Shown one piece after another: positions 25,686 to 33,702 of a DNA stretch of 37,942 nucleotides (within the stretch, counting starts at the first letter, position 1; each line of letters begins with the position of its first letter). The DNA is from Prevotella sp. Its GTDB lineage: Bacteria > Bacteroidota > Bacteroidia > Bacteroidales > Bacteroidaceae. A program made the position numbers and the translations under genes. The notes beneath the pieces are model-generated. The model was given only the letters and a program-made list of their open reading frames with translations, did not search any database and had not been told where the DNA came from. The DNA lies in assembly GCA_022511045.1 (NCBI GenBank), contig JAFLSF010000019.1, positions 1 to 37,942 of the forward strand, in the 5' to 3' direction.

Positions 25686-27112
25686 TCTATCGGCAGTTTT
25701 TTAGAAATAACTGGAGTATAATAGTTGTAATACTGCTTACCCCTTTATTGCTGCATGCCGTCTTACCTATACTCCCTACACATGATGACTGGGCAGCAGC
25801 TTCCAAACCTGACTTCAATCCGTTTTTCATTAAAGAAAGATTTCTTTTCTACGGCTACCATTGGCGACCTTTTGACGCAATTATTGGTTGGATAGTAGGA
25901 AGAAATCCACAAGTTCTATGGCCTACATTCAATCATTATGTGGTTGTTATAGGTCATGCCATTTGTGCATATACTGTCTTTCAATTGTTGACTACATTAT
26001 TGTTTGAAAGACTGGCCAAAAACATTGCTGTTGTTTATTTTTTTTTAGCTCCTGCCACTATGGCTACCGCATCAGCTATTGACAGCATGAATCAAGTTTA
26101 TGCCCTCATTTTTGGCATAACGTCTTTCCTTTTTTATATTAAGCAAAAAAAAATTAAATATGTTACTTGGATTATCACTATAGTAATAGCTACTTGGTGG
26201 AAAGAAAATGGACTGATGTGGGCACTGATAGGTCCCATATTAGCATATGGATTTGATTTTATAGATAAACAAAGACTAAAAAAAGACATCTGTATAGGAA
26301 TAGGAGTGATGGCTACCTATGCACTTGCTATTTTCCTGTTGCCCAAAGACATCATCATTCATCCAGAATATGAGCCAGGACTAATAAAGATGGTAAATAA
26401 CTTCATCAAGTTTGTATTTACTACCTTTATTACTACGGATTATATTTATCTGTTACACAAACCTAGTCGTAATCTATGGATAGCACTTATCTCATTTCTA
26501 TTGACAGTACCATTTCTATATTATACATTTATTAGAAACTACAGACGCTTCTTGTCAAAAGAGATGGTATGTACAATATTTTGTATGATTATAGCTGTAG
26601 GACCACATCTCGGCACTATATTTAGTATGATGCATACATACGCAGGAATGGCTATGTTGGCTATTATCATAGCTTATACTATACAACATAGCCAGCAACA
26701 AGTGAAAATGCTCTCTATTTCATTTCTATTGTTTTGTATATCAGCTATTATTATAAATATACATCTCATTAAATCCTCCATATATTCTGGACTGATAGGT
26801 AAACAAATGGCTCAAGAAGCCGTAAAAAAGACAGGGAAGCCCGTTAAGAAAGTGTATGTTATTATTATTGAAGATGAATATCCAAAACTATCTTCTTTCT
26901 GTGTTATCCCAAATGAAGCATTCGGATGGGGTTATGCAGTCAAATATGAAACAAATTATAAATGGCCCGAAGTTATCCAAGATACTACTATCAATAGAAC
27001 TCCTCAAGCACTAATGAAAGCTAAGAAAATAGGTCATAACATATTAAATTGTCAATCTTTTGATTGTATTTGGATCGTTAATCATAAAAGTATAGATGTC
27101 ATTAAAAGATAA
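25661..27112 (+). CDS. Polytopic membrane protein, possible glycosyltransferase of the surface-glycan type
   Basis: The 483-aa protein is hydrophobic, with roughly ten membrane segments and an early lumenal-type loop containing THDDW (residues 40-44) followed by HWRPFD. An acidic pair at this place after the first membrane helix is reminiscent of GT-C fold glycosyltransferases, but I cannot name a family. The C-terminal 90 residues are soluble. The ATG lies inside the last codons of porZ (25-bp overlap) and the 3' end overlaps the GtrA-like gene by 17 bp. It is therefore probably translated in a coupled way with both. Base composition is clearly more A/T-rich than leuS or rdgB upstream. Confidence 0.6.
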   Translation: MQNSYSKIIYRQFFRNNWSIIVVILLTPLLLHAVLPILPTHDDWAAASKPDFNPFFIKERFLFYGYHWRPFDAIIGWIVGRNPQVLWPTFNHYVVVIGHAICAYTVFQLLTTLLFERLAKNIAVVYFFLAPATMATASAIDSMNQVYALIFGITSFLFYIKQKKIKYVTWIITIVIATWWKENGLMWALIGPILAYGFDFIDKQRLKKDICIGIGVMATYALAIFLLPKDIIIHPEYEPGLIKMVNNFIKFVFTTFITTDYIYLLHKPSRNLWIALISFLLTVPFLYYTFIRNYRRFLSKEMVCTIFCMIIAVGPHLGTIFSMMHTYAGMAMLAIIIAYTIQHSQQQVKMLSISFLLFCISAIIINIHLIKSSIYSGLIGKQMAQEAVKKTGKPVKKVYVIIIEDEYPKLSSFCVIPNEAFGWGYAVKYETNYKWPEVIQDTTINRTPQALMKAKKIGHNILNCQSFDCIWIVNHKSIDVIKR

Positions 27113-27512
27113 TATAAAACTATTCACTGACAAGACTTTTATGAAATTTGTCATGGTAGGTGTGGTTAATACTATTGTTGGCACTACCATTATGTATGTA
27201 TTTTATAATATATTTCACTTAAATTATTGGGTATCATCAGCATCCAACTATTTCTTTGGCAGTATTGTTAGTTATTTCCTCAATAAACATTTTACCTTTC
27301 GATACCACGAGAAAGGGTGGTATTCTATTTTCCGATTCACCTTTAATATTATAGTTTGCTATCTTTTAGCATACGGCATCGCCAAACCGATCATAAGATG
27401 GATTTTAACAGATATAAGTATTACCATCCAAGAAAATGTATCAATGGCTTTTGGTATGTGTCTTTTTGTTATATTAAATTATTTAGGACAACGCTTTTTT
27501 ACATTTAAGTGA
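27096..27512 (+). CDS. GtrA family membrane protein
   Basis: This 138-aa protein has four hydrophobic helices and the family pattern FMKFVMVGVVNTIVGTTIMY at the N-terminus, SNYFFGSIVSYFLNKHFTF in the middle, and NYLGQRFFTF at the end. GtrA-like proteins are thought to help flip or transfer polyprenyl-linked sugars during cell-wall or O-antigen glycosylation. Overlap with the upstream polytopic gene makes a functional pair likely: a lipid-linked sugar transporter with its transferase. It ends one base before the convergent acyltransferase gene. Confidence 0.88.
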   Translation: MSLKDNIKLFTDKTFMKFVMVGVVNTIVGTTIMYVFYNIFHLNYWVSSASNYFFGSIVSYFLNKHFTFRYHEKGWYSIFRFTFNIIVCYLLAYGIAKPIIRWILTDISITIQENVSMAFGMCLFVILNYLGQRFFTFK

Positions 27513-27513
27513 A

Positions 27514-28509
27514 TTATTTTAATCCGAAACATAATCTTACCAGTCTGACAGGACAGCGTTCTACAAGTTTGGATATTAGTACAGGGATAAATAATCCAAA
27601 TATTAAATTGATAATATAAAATACATAGAATAAATGTTCGTTATAGAACAAATGTTTCCATAGAATAAGCTCTACAAAGTTTTGAAAAGGCAAAGACATT
27701 AAATAAATAGGAAAAATATATTCCCTAAAGCTGGAAAAAAGATTAGGAATATAACGTGCAACATTCAAGCATAATGCACACATCATAAAAATACCTATAA
27801 TAGAAGTAAATAACGGAAGTAAAAAATAATAACTTAAGGAATATAGCAAAACTAATAGGGTCAACACAAATATATTCTTTAAGTATTCGTATAGCTTAAA
27901 ACTAAAAAAAAGAATACCTAAGAAAAAGAATATTAAATAATGTTGTAATTCTAATATATAAAAGATGTTCCAACGACTGTTCAAATCGGCATTAATAAAA
28001 TAAATAGCACAGCAGAATATGAAAAATAACAACATTCTGCACTTATTATTACATAAATAACAGAATAATGGGTACAACAACATCAGTATCATTAACACAG
28101 CTAAAAACCATAAGGGTTGCGAAGAATATCCCCGATAATAAACAAATGATTCTAGTAAATATTTTAATGATATTTCTGCTGGAGTTTTAGCTAACTGATT
28201 AAAAATAACTTTTATAAAAAAATAAATGATAATAAAAAAAATGAATGGTGCAAGAATACGCTGACACTTATCCTTATACAATATTTTTGTTGGAATATTC
28301 TTTCTAATTCTACTTATATATAATAGTCCACCAGAAATAAAAATAAACAATGGCATTCTGATAGGATGGAAGGGAAAACAAATATTAGTACAGAATTTAT
28401 GATTATAGCCCGTATTCATATCTATCAGATTGATATGAACGAGCACGACCAATAGTATATTTAGTCCCCTTAACAAAGAAAGCCATTCTAATCTTTCTTT
28501 CCTTGACAT
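27514..28509 (-). CDS. Acyltransferase family 3 membrane protein
   Basis: The 331-aa protein begins ERLEWLSLLRGLNILLVVLVH, the family pattern in which the early arginine and histidine are key residues, and continues with IRMPLFIFISGGLLY. It has about ten membrane helices, as in OafA- and WecH-type enzymes. These usually O-acetylate sugars of surface polysaccharides. It lies last in the nadA - GT11 - acyltransferase unit, 11 bp after the fucosyltransferase-like gene. The sequence is strongly A/T-rich. Substrate is unknown; decoration of a fucosylated glycan is a reasonable guess from context. Confidence 0.85.
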   Translation of the reverse strand: MSRKERLEWLSLLRGLNILLVVLVHINLIDMNTGYNHKFCTNICFPFHPIRMPLFIFISGGLLYISRIRKNIPTKILYKDKCQRILAPFIFFIIIYFFIKVIFNQLAKTPAEISLKYLLESFVYYRGYSSQPLWFLAVLMILMLLYPLFCYLCNNKCRMLLFFIFCCAIYFINADLNSRWNIFYILELQHYLIFFFLGILFFSFKLYEYLKNIFVLTLLVLLYSLSYYFLLPLFTSIIGIFMMCALCLNVARYIPNLFSSFREYIFPIYLMSLPFQNFVELILWKHLFYNEHLFYVFYIINLIFGLFIPVLISKLVERCPVRLVRLCFGLK

Positions 28510-28520
28510 TATTGGAATAA

Positions 28521-29459
28521 TTAATTGATAGTTATGAAATTTTCATCTATTAGATTGGAACTCCATTGTGGATTTGCATACCAACTAGAAGGGCTGATGA
28601 CTATTTTGTCCTCTCTACGACCCAAATACTGTGCCCACCAAGAGAAAGTGGAATTAGAAATAATAAAATGATGACAACTGTACATCAATCGTAGTTTCTC
28701 CCACACAGGGTCATTGCCTGATTCATAAAAATATGGTAAATCATCATCATGGAAGTGTTCGCGAACCCACTGAATGTCATCAGAAAAGAATATAAAAATA
28801 GGATCTTTTATCTTCTTCTTAATAAGTTCAATAGCATGAAAGAAATAGTTTTCATCACAAACATAAAAATTCTTTTTATATTTATCGTTTAGATAGTCGC
28901 CACGACGTATGCTGATACAAACACTATTTTCCTTGGAAGCTGCTTCATATAAACACTTATTATGCTCAAGAGGAGCATATATGGGTGTCAATTCAGATAA
29001 TAATATGGGACGAATAGCATCAAAATTAGCCCTATCAGCAAAATATCCTCGTATAAAAACATTATCGTATTTTAATGATGAAATAGGACGAGCTTTATCT
29101 GCAGCACCTGTAAAAAATAAGTTAAATTTTTCCATATAGCAATCAATATATTTCATCACTTTATCATTTGTAATGATAAAAGGTACATGCGAACAAAACA
29201 TATAAAATAAATATGCTAATTTTTGCCATAGAGAACCATATCTTAATATTAAATCCTTAGTAGTTGTTTCATAAGGAATGACATTAAAGTATTGCAATGA
29301 ATCACAAAATCCATCTTCTATAGAACCTGCTGAAGAACGCTTGAAATTAAACAACAATCTTTCATTCTTTACTTGACGTCTTTCTATCAGACTACGAGTA
29401 AAGGCATAAATGAATAGTTGATTTCCTAAACGACCTATAAAATCCGTACCTATCATCAT
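28521..29459 (-). CDS. Alpha-1,2-fucosyltransferase-like protein (GT11)
   Basis: GT11 enzymes transfer fucose from GDP-fucose to galactose-type acceptors, making H-antigen-like glycans. The 312-aa protein has the N-terminal GRLGNQLFIYAFTRSL motif, SIRRGDYL (the HxRxGD-type motif, with Ile in place of the usual His), FFSDDIQWV and ISNSTFSWWAQYLG. All are in the expected order. It begins ATGATG directly after the nadA stop, so translation is probably coupled. It is A/T-rich like the genes around it. The GT11 assignment is good, but linkage and acceptor cannot be read from sequence. Confidence 0.87.
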   Translation of the reverse strand: MMIGTDFIGRLGNQLFIYAFTRSLIERRQVKNERLLFNFKRSSAGSIEDGFCDSLQYFNVIPYETTTKDLILRYGSLWQKLAYLFYMFCSHVPFIITNDKVMKYIDCYMEKFNLFFTGAADKARPISSLKYDNVFIRGYFADRANFDAIRPILLSELTPIYAPLEHNKCLYEAASKENSVCISIRRGDYLNDKYKKNFYVCDENYFFHAIELIKKKIKDPIFIFFSDDIQWVREHFHDDDLPYFYESGNDPVWEKLRLMYSCHHFIISNSTFSWWAQYLGRREDKIVISPSSWYANPQWSSNLIDENFITIN

Positions 29460-30467
29460 TCAACTTAATTGTAACATGCGTTCAATAGGTTTCACTGCTT
29501 CTTTCGCTACTTCTTGGTTAATCTCTATATTAGGCCATTCATATTTTAGGCAATTGTATACTTTTAATAATGTATTCATTTTCATATATTGACATTCATT
29601 ACATGAGCATTCAAGGCCACTTTCGCTTATTTCGGGAGGCACTGGGATGAATTCTTTGTCAGGACAGGTGCGTTGCATTTCATGTAGAATTCCAGCTTCT
29701 GTAGCTACAATAAATTGTTTTTTATCACTATTTTGAACATAATTAAGCATAGTTGCTGTGCTACCTTTAATATCAGCTAATTCTAATACAGGACCTTTAC
29801 ACTCTAGATGAGCCATAACAACAGCATCAGAATATTGTTTTTTCAATTCTAATATCTTAACCACTGAAAAAAGCTCATGAACATGACATCCTCCATTCCA
29901 TAATAACATTTGTCGGCCCGTCACCCCGTTGATATAGTTACCTAAGTTATAGTCTGGACCAAATATAAGCTTTGCGTCTTTAGGTAATTGGTCTACTACT
30001 TTTTTAGCATTACCAGAAGTAACGACAATATCTGTCAATGCTTTTACCGCAGCAGTAGTATTAACATAACTTATAACTTGATAGTCAGGATGCTCTTCTT
30101 TATATTTTTTTAAATCTTCAGCCTTACATGAATCTGCCAATGAACAACCAGCATTCAAATCAGGACATAGTACTATTTTGTCAGGAGATAATAGTTTACA
30201 AGTTTCAGCCATAAAGTGAACACCACACATTACCATCATTCGTGCATCTGTTTCTGCAGCCTTTCGAGCTAAAGCCAACGAATCACCAACAAAGTCAGCA
30301 ATATCTTGAATATCACCAATAGTATAGTAATGTGCCAAAATAATGGCATCCTTTTCTTTACATAATTTATGAATTTCTTCTTTCAGATATTCAGTCTCAG
30401 ACTTTCCATCTGGAATATTTATAGGCTCATTGATAAAGCCTTGCTCTTTCCACTCAGTTTTTAACAT
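29460..30467 (-). CDS. nadA: Quinolinate synthase NadA
   Basis: NadA condenses iminoaspartate (from NadB) with dihydroxyacetone phosphate to make quinolinate for NAD synthesis; it holds one [4Fe-4S] cluster. The 335-aa protein shows AIILAHYYTIGDIQDIADFV, VMCGVHFMAETCKLL, GPDYNLGNYI, HLECKGPVLELADIKGST, EAGILHEM and a C-terminal CSCNECQYMKMN, giving the conserved cysteines. NadB and NadC are not in the window. Unusually, it leads an operon with a fucosyltransferase-like and an acyltransferase gene. Confidence 0.96.
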   Translation of the reverse strand: MLKTEWKEQGFINEPINIPDGKSETEYLKEEIHKLCKEKDAIILAHYYTIGDIQDIADFVGDSLALARKAAETDARMMVMCGVHFMAETCKLLSPDKIVLCPDLNAGCSLADSCKAEDLKKYKEEHPDYQVISYVNTTAAVKALTDIVVTSGNAKKVVDQLPKDAKLIFGPDYNLGNYINGVTGRQMLLWNGGCHVHELFSVVKILELKKQYSDAVVMAHLECKGPVLELADIKGSTATMLNYVQNSDKKQFIVATEAGILHEMQRTCPDKEFIPVPPEISESGLECSCNECQYMKMNTLLKVYNCLKYEWPNIEINQEVAKEAVKPIERMLQLS

Positions 30468-30677
30468 CGTATTATATATTATATTTATTTATTTTTTTAT
30501 ATATAAAAAGGAAATGAATTATATGATGTACTGTTTATAATTGCAAACTTTTCTAATACTATATTATTATTTTTACGTTATACACATATTAAAATAGTTA
30601 ATTCACACTTATTGTGAAAACTTAATTTATGATTTTTAGTATGTTAAATACTTTATCTACAGTTGTCTTTTTCGGTG

Positions 30678-30708
30678 CAAAATTACTAAGTTTATATTTT
30701 TTTTCAAT
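30678..30708 (-). promoter_or_regulatory. Possible nadA promoter
   Basis: Minus-strand TAATTTTG (30685-30678) fits TAnnTTTG, with ATTG (30708-30705, one mismatch to TTTG) 19 bp upstream. It would give a leader of about 200 nt running through the AT-rich block, which is unusual. Confidence 0.4.
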
Positions 30709-30802
30709 GAAATTAAGTGGAAAAGTTACTTATAAATATAAAATTTTTACCTAAATAGTATTTTACTTGCAATTCATGATGTGTCAATTATTATTTATTT
30801 TG

Positions 30803-30810
30803 TAACTTTG
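30803..30810 (+). promoter_or_regulatory. -7 box for the RNA methyltransferase gene
   Basis: TAACTTTG fits TAnnTTTG, 27 bp before the ATG at 30838. No clear TTTG is seen at -33. The two DnaA boxes at 30817-30837 fall in the predicted leader. Confidence 0.5.
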
Positions 30811-30837
30811 CACAAGTTATTCACACACTTATCCACA

Positions 30838-31404
30838 ATGAGAAAGATACGTACCATAGAGATGCAACGCCTCACGATTGAGGAGTTTCAGAAAGCTGAG
30901 AAGCTACCATTGATAGTCGTTTTAGATGATGTTCGCTCTATGTATAATGTAGGTAGTATATTTCGTACTTCTGATACTTTCCGAGTGGAATCAGTTTATT
31001 TATGTGGAATTAGCTGTACTCCTCCTGCTACTGAAATACATAAAACCGCTTTGGGTGCTGAAGAAAGTGTTAATTGGCGATATTTTAAAACAGCTTTAGA
31101 TGCTATAAATGAACTCAAACAAAATGGTTATAAAGTTTTATCTGTTGAACAGGTAGAACATTCGACTAAAATTCAGAATTTTGAAATAGAAAGTTTTCAA
31201 AATTATGCTATTGTATTGGGTAACGAAGTAAAAGGCGTCCATCAAGAAGTGATAGACGCCTCAGACGGTTGTTTGGAAATTCCCCAATTAGGTACTAAAC
31301 ATTCTATGAATGTTAGTGTAACAGCAGGAATTATAATTTATAAATTTGCCGAGCAATTATTACTTACTCGTGAACATATAAATCCCAACCCAAATAAGTA
31401 TTGA
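30838..31404 (+). CDS. TrmH/SpoU family RNA 2'-O-methyltransferase
   Basis: The 188-aa protein has the three SPOUT-class motifs: motif 1 SMYNVGSIFRTSD, motif 2 AIVLGNEVKGVHQEV, and motif 3 IPQLGTKHSMNVSVTAGI, which form the AdoMet-binding knot. Members 2'-O-methylate rRNA or tRNA; the exact target is not evident. The start is ATG 30838 (MRKIRTIEMQRL). An upstream in-frame GTG at 30781 would translate the promoter and DnaA boxes. Its 3' end overlaps the convergent isomerase-family gene by 41 bp. Confidence 0.9.
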   Translation: MRKIRTIEMQRLTIEEFQKAEKLPLIVVLDDVRSMYNVGSIFRTSDTFRVESVYLCGISCTPPATEIHKTALGAEESVNWRYFKTALDAINELKQNGYKVLSVEQVEHSTKIQNFEIESFQNYAIVLGNEVKGVHQEVIDASDGCLEIPQLGTKHSMNVSVTAGIIIYKFAEQLLLTREHINPNPNKY

Positions 31405-32788
31405 TAGCTTCATTTAGAACGTCTACTACATCGGTGCGACACATAGCTACGTGATGTTCGAAACCATTTTTGCAGATATATTTCATCAATTTCTGCAAAT
31501 TATCCACTTTCGTAACAGCAATACATCCATCCATTCCGTAAGGATCGTTGGTTAGTTCACCTTTACCAAGATATGCTTTAATTTGACCTTTTGGATCGTC
31601 TGTAGAAATTCGGAAGAAAGTAAATGGTCCTTCACTAACTTTAGCGTATACAGCACCAAATGTTTTAATCTTTCCTAAAGTACGTCCTAATACACCAAGA
31701 GGACCTAACTTCAAATCATGATTACCGACAAACTGTTTTGGGAAATTACCACAGTGTGTACATACACATTTGTTACGGTCTTCTGCAAAATTATTATTCC
31801 AATCAAGTAGGGCAGGAGCCTGTTGGCTGGCAAGTGAAAGAGCATACATAGAAACGGCACCAGCAAGGTCAGTTTCACACGCAGCAGGAATTAGTTTGTT
31901 TGACAACATTGACATAGTAACACATGGAGCACAACCATAATTCATTTCCAGTGAATCCCAGCACTGAATAGCTACTGCCTGTACGTCGTTAGCTTCTATC
32001 CAATTCTCCACAGCTACACTAAACTTAGCTTGAATAGCTAATTTTTCTTTATAATTGTCAGGTACTTTTGCATAATTGCAAGTGCGATTACACATTTCAA
32101 TAAATTTCGGGTCGTCATCTTGTACTTTTTGCGCAGCATATAGAATTTCTGAAAGATCAGCAGGCACAACGGTTATACCACTACGTTGTAACAACTTTTC
32201 TGAAGCACGACAAGTATTGAATCCCAATGGACGGGTACCAATCTGCCCCAGACGGCAATGACGTAAACCATTAACGACACGACAAATAGCAGCAAAGCGA
32301 TCTATGTCCTGTTTCAATAACGGACTATATATAGAATAGGTATGCAAGGTTGTGTCAGTATAAGGAATTCCATATTGATAAAGGTTGTTACATACAGAAA
32401 TCTTTCCACAGAAAGCATCACGACGATTATCTAAGTCAACTTTGTCGTTCTCATCGTCACAAGCCTGCACCATAACGGGTACATTCAATTCTGCATCACT
32501 AATAGCATTGATGATACCAATTTCAAATCCAAAGTTTGGCAATGAAACTATAATACCATCTATTTCATCACGATGAGCACGGAATTGCTTTGACACTTTC
32601 AATCCGTCCTCACGGGTTTCAATACTACTGCTACCAGTTGGAGTAGCGTCTTCAGGTAGAATAACATATTCGTATCCACCTTCTTCCAGTGTTTTTAATA
32701 GCTGTTTACGAACATCTTTGGCCAATTCTGAATTGAAATAGGCGCGTGTTCCTATAATCACGCCAAAGCAAGTCTTTCCGTTTCTCAT
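31364..32788 (-). CDS. L-fucose/L-arabinose isomerase family protein
   Basis: The 474-aa product resembles the fucose/arabinose isomerase fold group: an N-terminal segment (FGVIIGTRAYFNSELAKDV, then DGIIVSLPNFGFEIG), a central domain with GQIGTRPLGFNTCR and AVAIQCWDSLEMNYG, and a C-terminal domain with GMDGCIAV. Family members interconvert aldoses and ketoses using Mn2+. The central CWDSLEMNYGCAPC stretch contains the acidic residue expected for metal binding. Exact substrate cannot be assigned. It is rich in cysteine (including CVCTHCGNFP). It has its own divergent promoter facing the frd promoter. A link to the fucosyltransferase nearby is possible but speculative. Confidence 0.8.
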   Translation of the reverse strand: MRNGKTCFGVIIGTRAYFNSELAKDVRKQLLKTLEEGGYEYVILPEDATPTGSSSIETREDGLKVSKQFRAHRDEIDGIIVSLPNFGFEIGIINAISDAELNVPVMVQACDDENDKVDLDNRRDAFCGKISVCNNLYQYGIPYTDTTLHTYSIYSPLLKQDIDRFAAICRVVNGLRHCRLGQIGTRPLGFNTCRASEKLLQRSGITVVPADLSEILYAAQKVQDDDPKFIEMCNRTCNYAKVPDNYKEKLAIQAKFSVAVENWIEANDVQAVAIQCWDSLEMNYGCAPCVTMSMLSNKLIPAACETDLAGAVSMYALSLASQQAPALLDWNNNFAEDRNKCVCTHCGNFPKQFVGNHDLKLGPLGVLGRTLGKIKTFGAVYAKVSEGPFTFFRISTDDPKGQIKAYLGKGELTNDPYGMDGCIAVTKVDNLQKLMKYICKNGFEHHVAMCRTDVVDVLNEAINTYLGWDLYVHE

Positions 32789-32834
32789 TTGTCTTTAAAG
32801 TATTAAGTAATTGTTTTTAGTAAGTTTCCGAATG

Positions 32835-32865
32835 CAAAAATAACAATTATTTCTGATACTGCAAA
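32835..32865 (-). promoter_or_regulatory. Promoter of the isomerase-family gene
   Basis: Minus-strand TTTG (32865-32862) and TATTTTTG (32842-32835) are 19 bp apart, giving a leader of about 43 nt to the ATG at 32788. It is back-to-back with the frd promoter. Confidence 0.7.
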
Positions 32866-32880
32866 CTTTTCTTGTTGATA

Positions 32881-32912
32881 TTTGCTAATTTCATAATTTT
32901 ATAGTAATTTTG
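32881..32912 (+). promoter_or_regulatory. Promoter of the frdCAB operon
   Basis: TTTG at 32881-32884 and TAATTTTG at 32905-32912 are exactly 20 bp apart, with a leader of about 63 nt before the frdC ATG at 32979. Confidence 0.8.
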
Positions 32913-32978
32913 TACCCTCAATGGATATGTATGTAACTTATTCACTAAGTATTTATTAACGTTTTAATTATATAATCT

Positions 32979-33674
32979 ATGTGGTTAATCAATTCATCAA
33001 TTGGTCGTAAGGTTGTAATGTCCGTAACGGGATTGGCCCTGATTTTGTTCTTGACATTCCACTGTTGCATGAACATCGTGGCTTTGTTCTCAGGCGAGGC
33101 TTACAATACGATTTGTGAACTGCTTGGTGCCAACTGGTATGCTGTTGTGGCTACAATGGGTTTGGCTTTGCTGGCATTAGTTCACATTGTCTACGCTTTT
33201 ATTCTGGATATTCAGAACCGTAAGGCTCGTGGTTCAGAACGTTATGCTGTAGCAAACAAACCTGAAAAGGTAGAGTGGGCCAGCCAGAACATGCTGGTAT
33301 TGGGTATCGTTATTCTGCTGGGTCTTGTTTTGCACTTGTTCAATTTCTGGTATAACATGATGTTTGCCGAACTTTTCCCATGTATTCACTATGATCCTGC
33401 TCCTGCTGACGGATTTGATAAGATTGTTAATACATTCGGAAATCCCATCTATGCAGTACTTTATGTCATTTGGATTGTTGCTATCTGGTTCCACTTGACT
33501 CATGGTTTCTGGTCAGCACTTCATACATTAGGTATCAGTGGTAAAGTATGGCAGAAGCGTTGGCAGGTTATTGGGATTGTCTACGTTAGTTTGCTGATGT
33601 TGGCTTTCCTCGTAGTAATACTAGCCTTTGCTTTCGGCTGTACTCCAAGCCTCTGTTGCGCTACAACATGTTAA
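32979..33674 (+). CDS. frdC: Fumarate reductase/succinate dehydrogenase cytochrome b subunit
   Basis: This is the membrane anchor of the quinol:fumarate reductase complex; it carries haem b and exchanges electrons with menaquinone. The 231-aa protein has five hydrophobic helices. Histidines placed for haem ligation sit in LTFHCCMN, LVHIVYAF, LVLHLFNFWYN, and WFHLTHGFWSALHTLG. The length and single-subunit anchor are typical of the Bacteroidetes-type complex. The last 11 residues hold four cysteines (CTPSLCCATTC), which is unusual. It begins the frdCAB operon; frdA follows after 28 bp. Confidence 0.92.
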   Translation: MWLINSSIGRKVVMSVTGLALILFLTFHCCMNIVALFSGEAYNTICELLGANWYAVVATMGLALLALVHIVYAFILDIQNRKARGSERYAVANKPEKVEWASQNMLVLGIVILLGLVLHLFNFWYNMMFAELFPCIHYDPAPADGFDKIVNTFGNPIYAVLYVIWIVAIWFHLTHGFWSALHTLGISGKVWQKRWQVIGIVYVSLLMLAFLVVILAFAFGCTPSLCCATTC

Positions 33675-33702
33675 CCTTTTAATTTCTTAATTTGAAAATA
33701 TC

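Larger units (their letters stand above)
30468..30837. other. AT-rich intergenic region with DnaA boxes; candidate oriC
   Basis: This 370-bp gap between divergent genes is extremely A/T-rich, including 40 uninterrupted A/T bases at 30470-30509. Three exact matches to TTATNCACA are at 30578-30586, 30817-30825 and 30829-30837, and two 8-of-9 matches are at 30599-30607 and 30653-30661, all on the + strand. A perfect TTCACA-5-TGTGAA palindrome is at 30602-30618. Two parS-like sites lie about 28 kb to the left. The arrangement suits a replication origin, but DnaA-controlled transcription is an alternative. Confidence 0.5.

Noticed and set aside
30781..30837. Longer methyltransferase start at GTG 30781
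   Set aside because: It would translate the -7 box and both DnaA boxes; MRKIRTIEMQRL at 30838 is a better SPOUT-type start.
31500..31508. Another DnaA box (TTATCCACT)
   Set aside because: It is one mismatch from consensus and lies inside the isomerase-family coding sequence, outside the AT-rich cluster.
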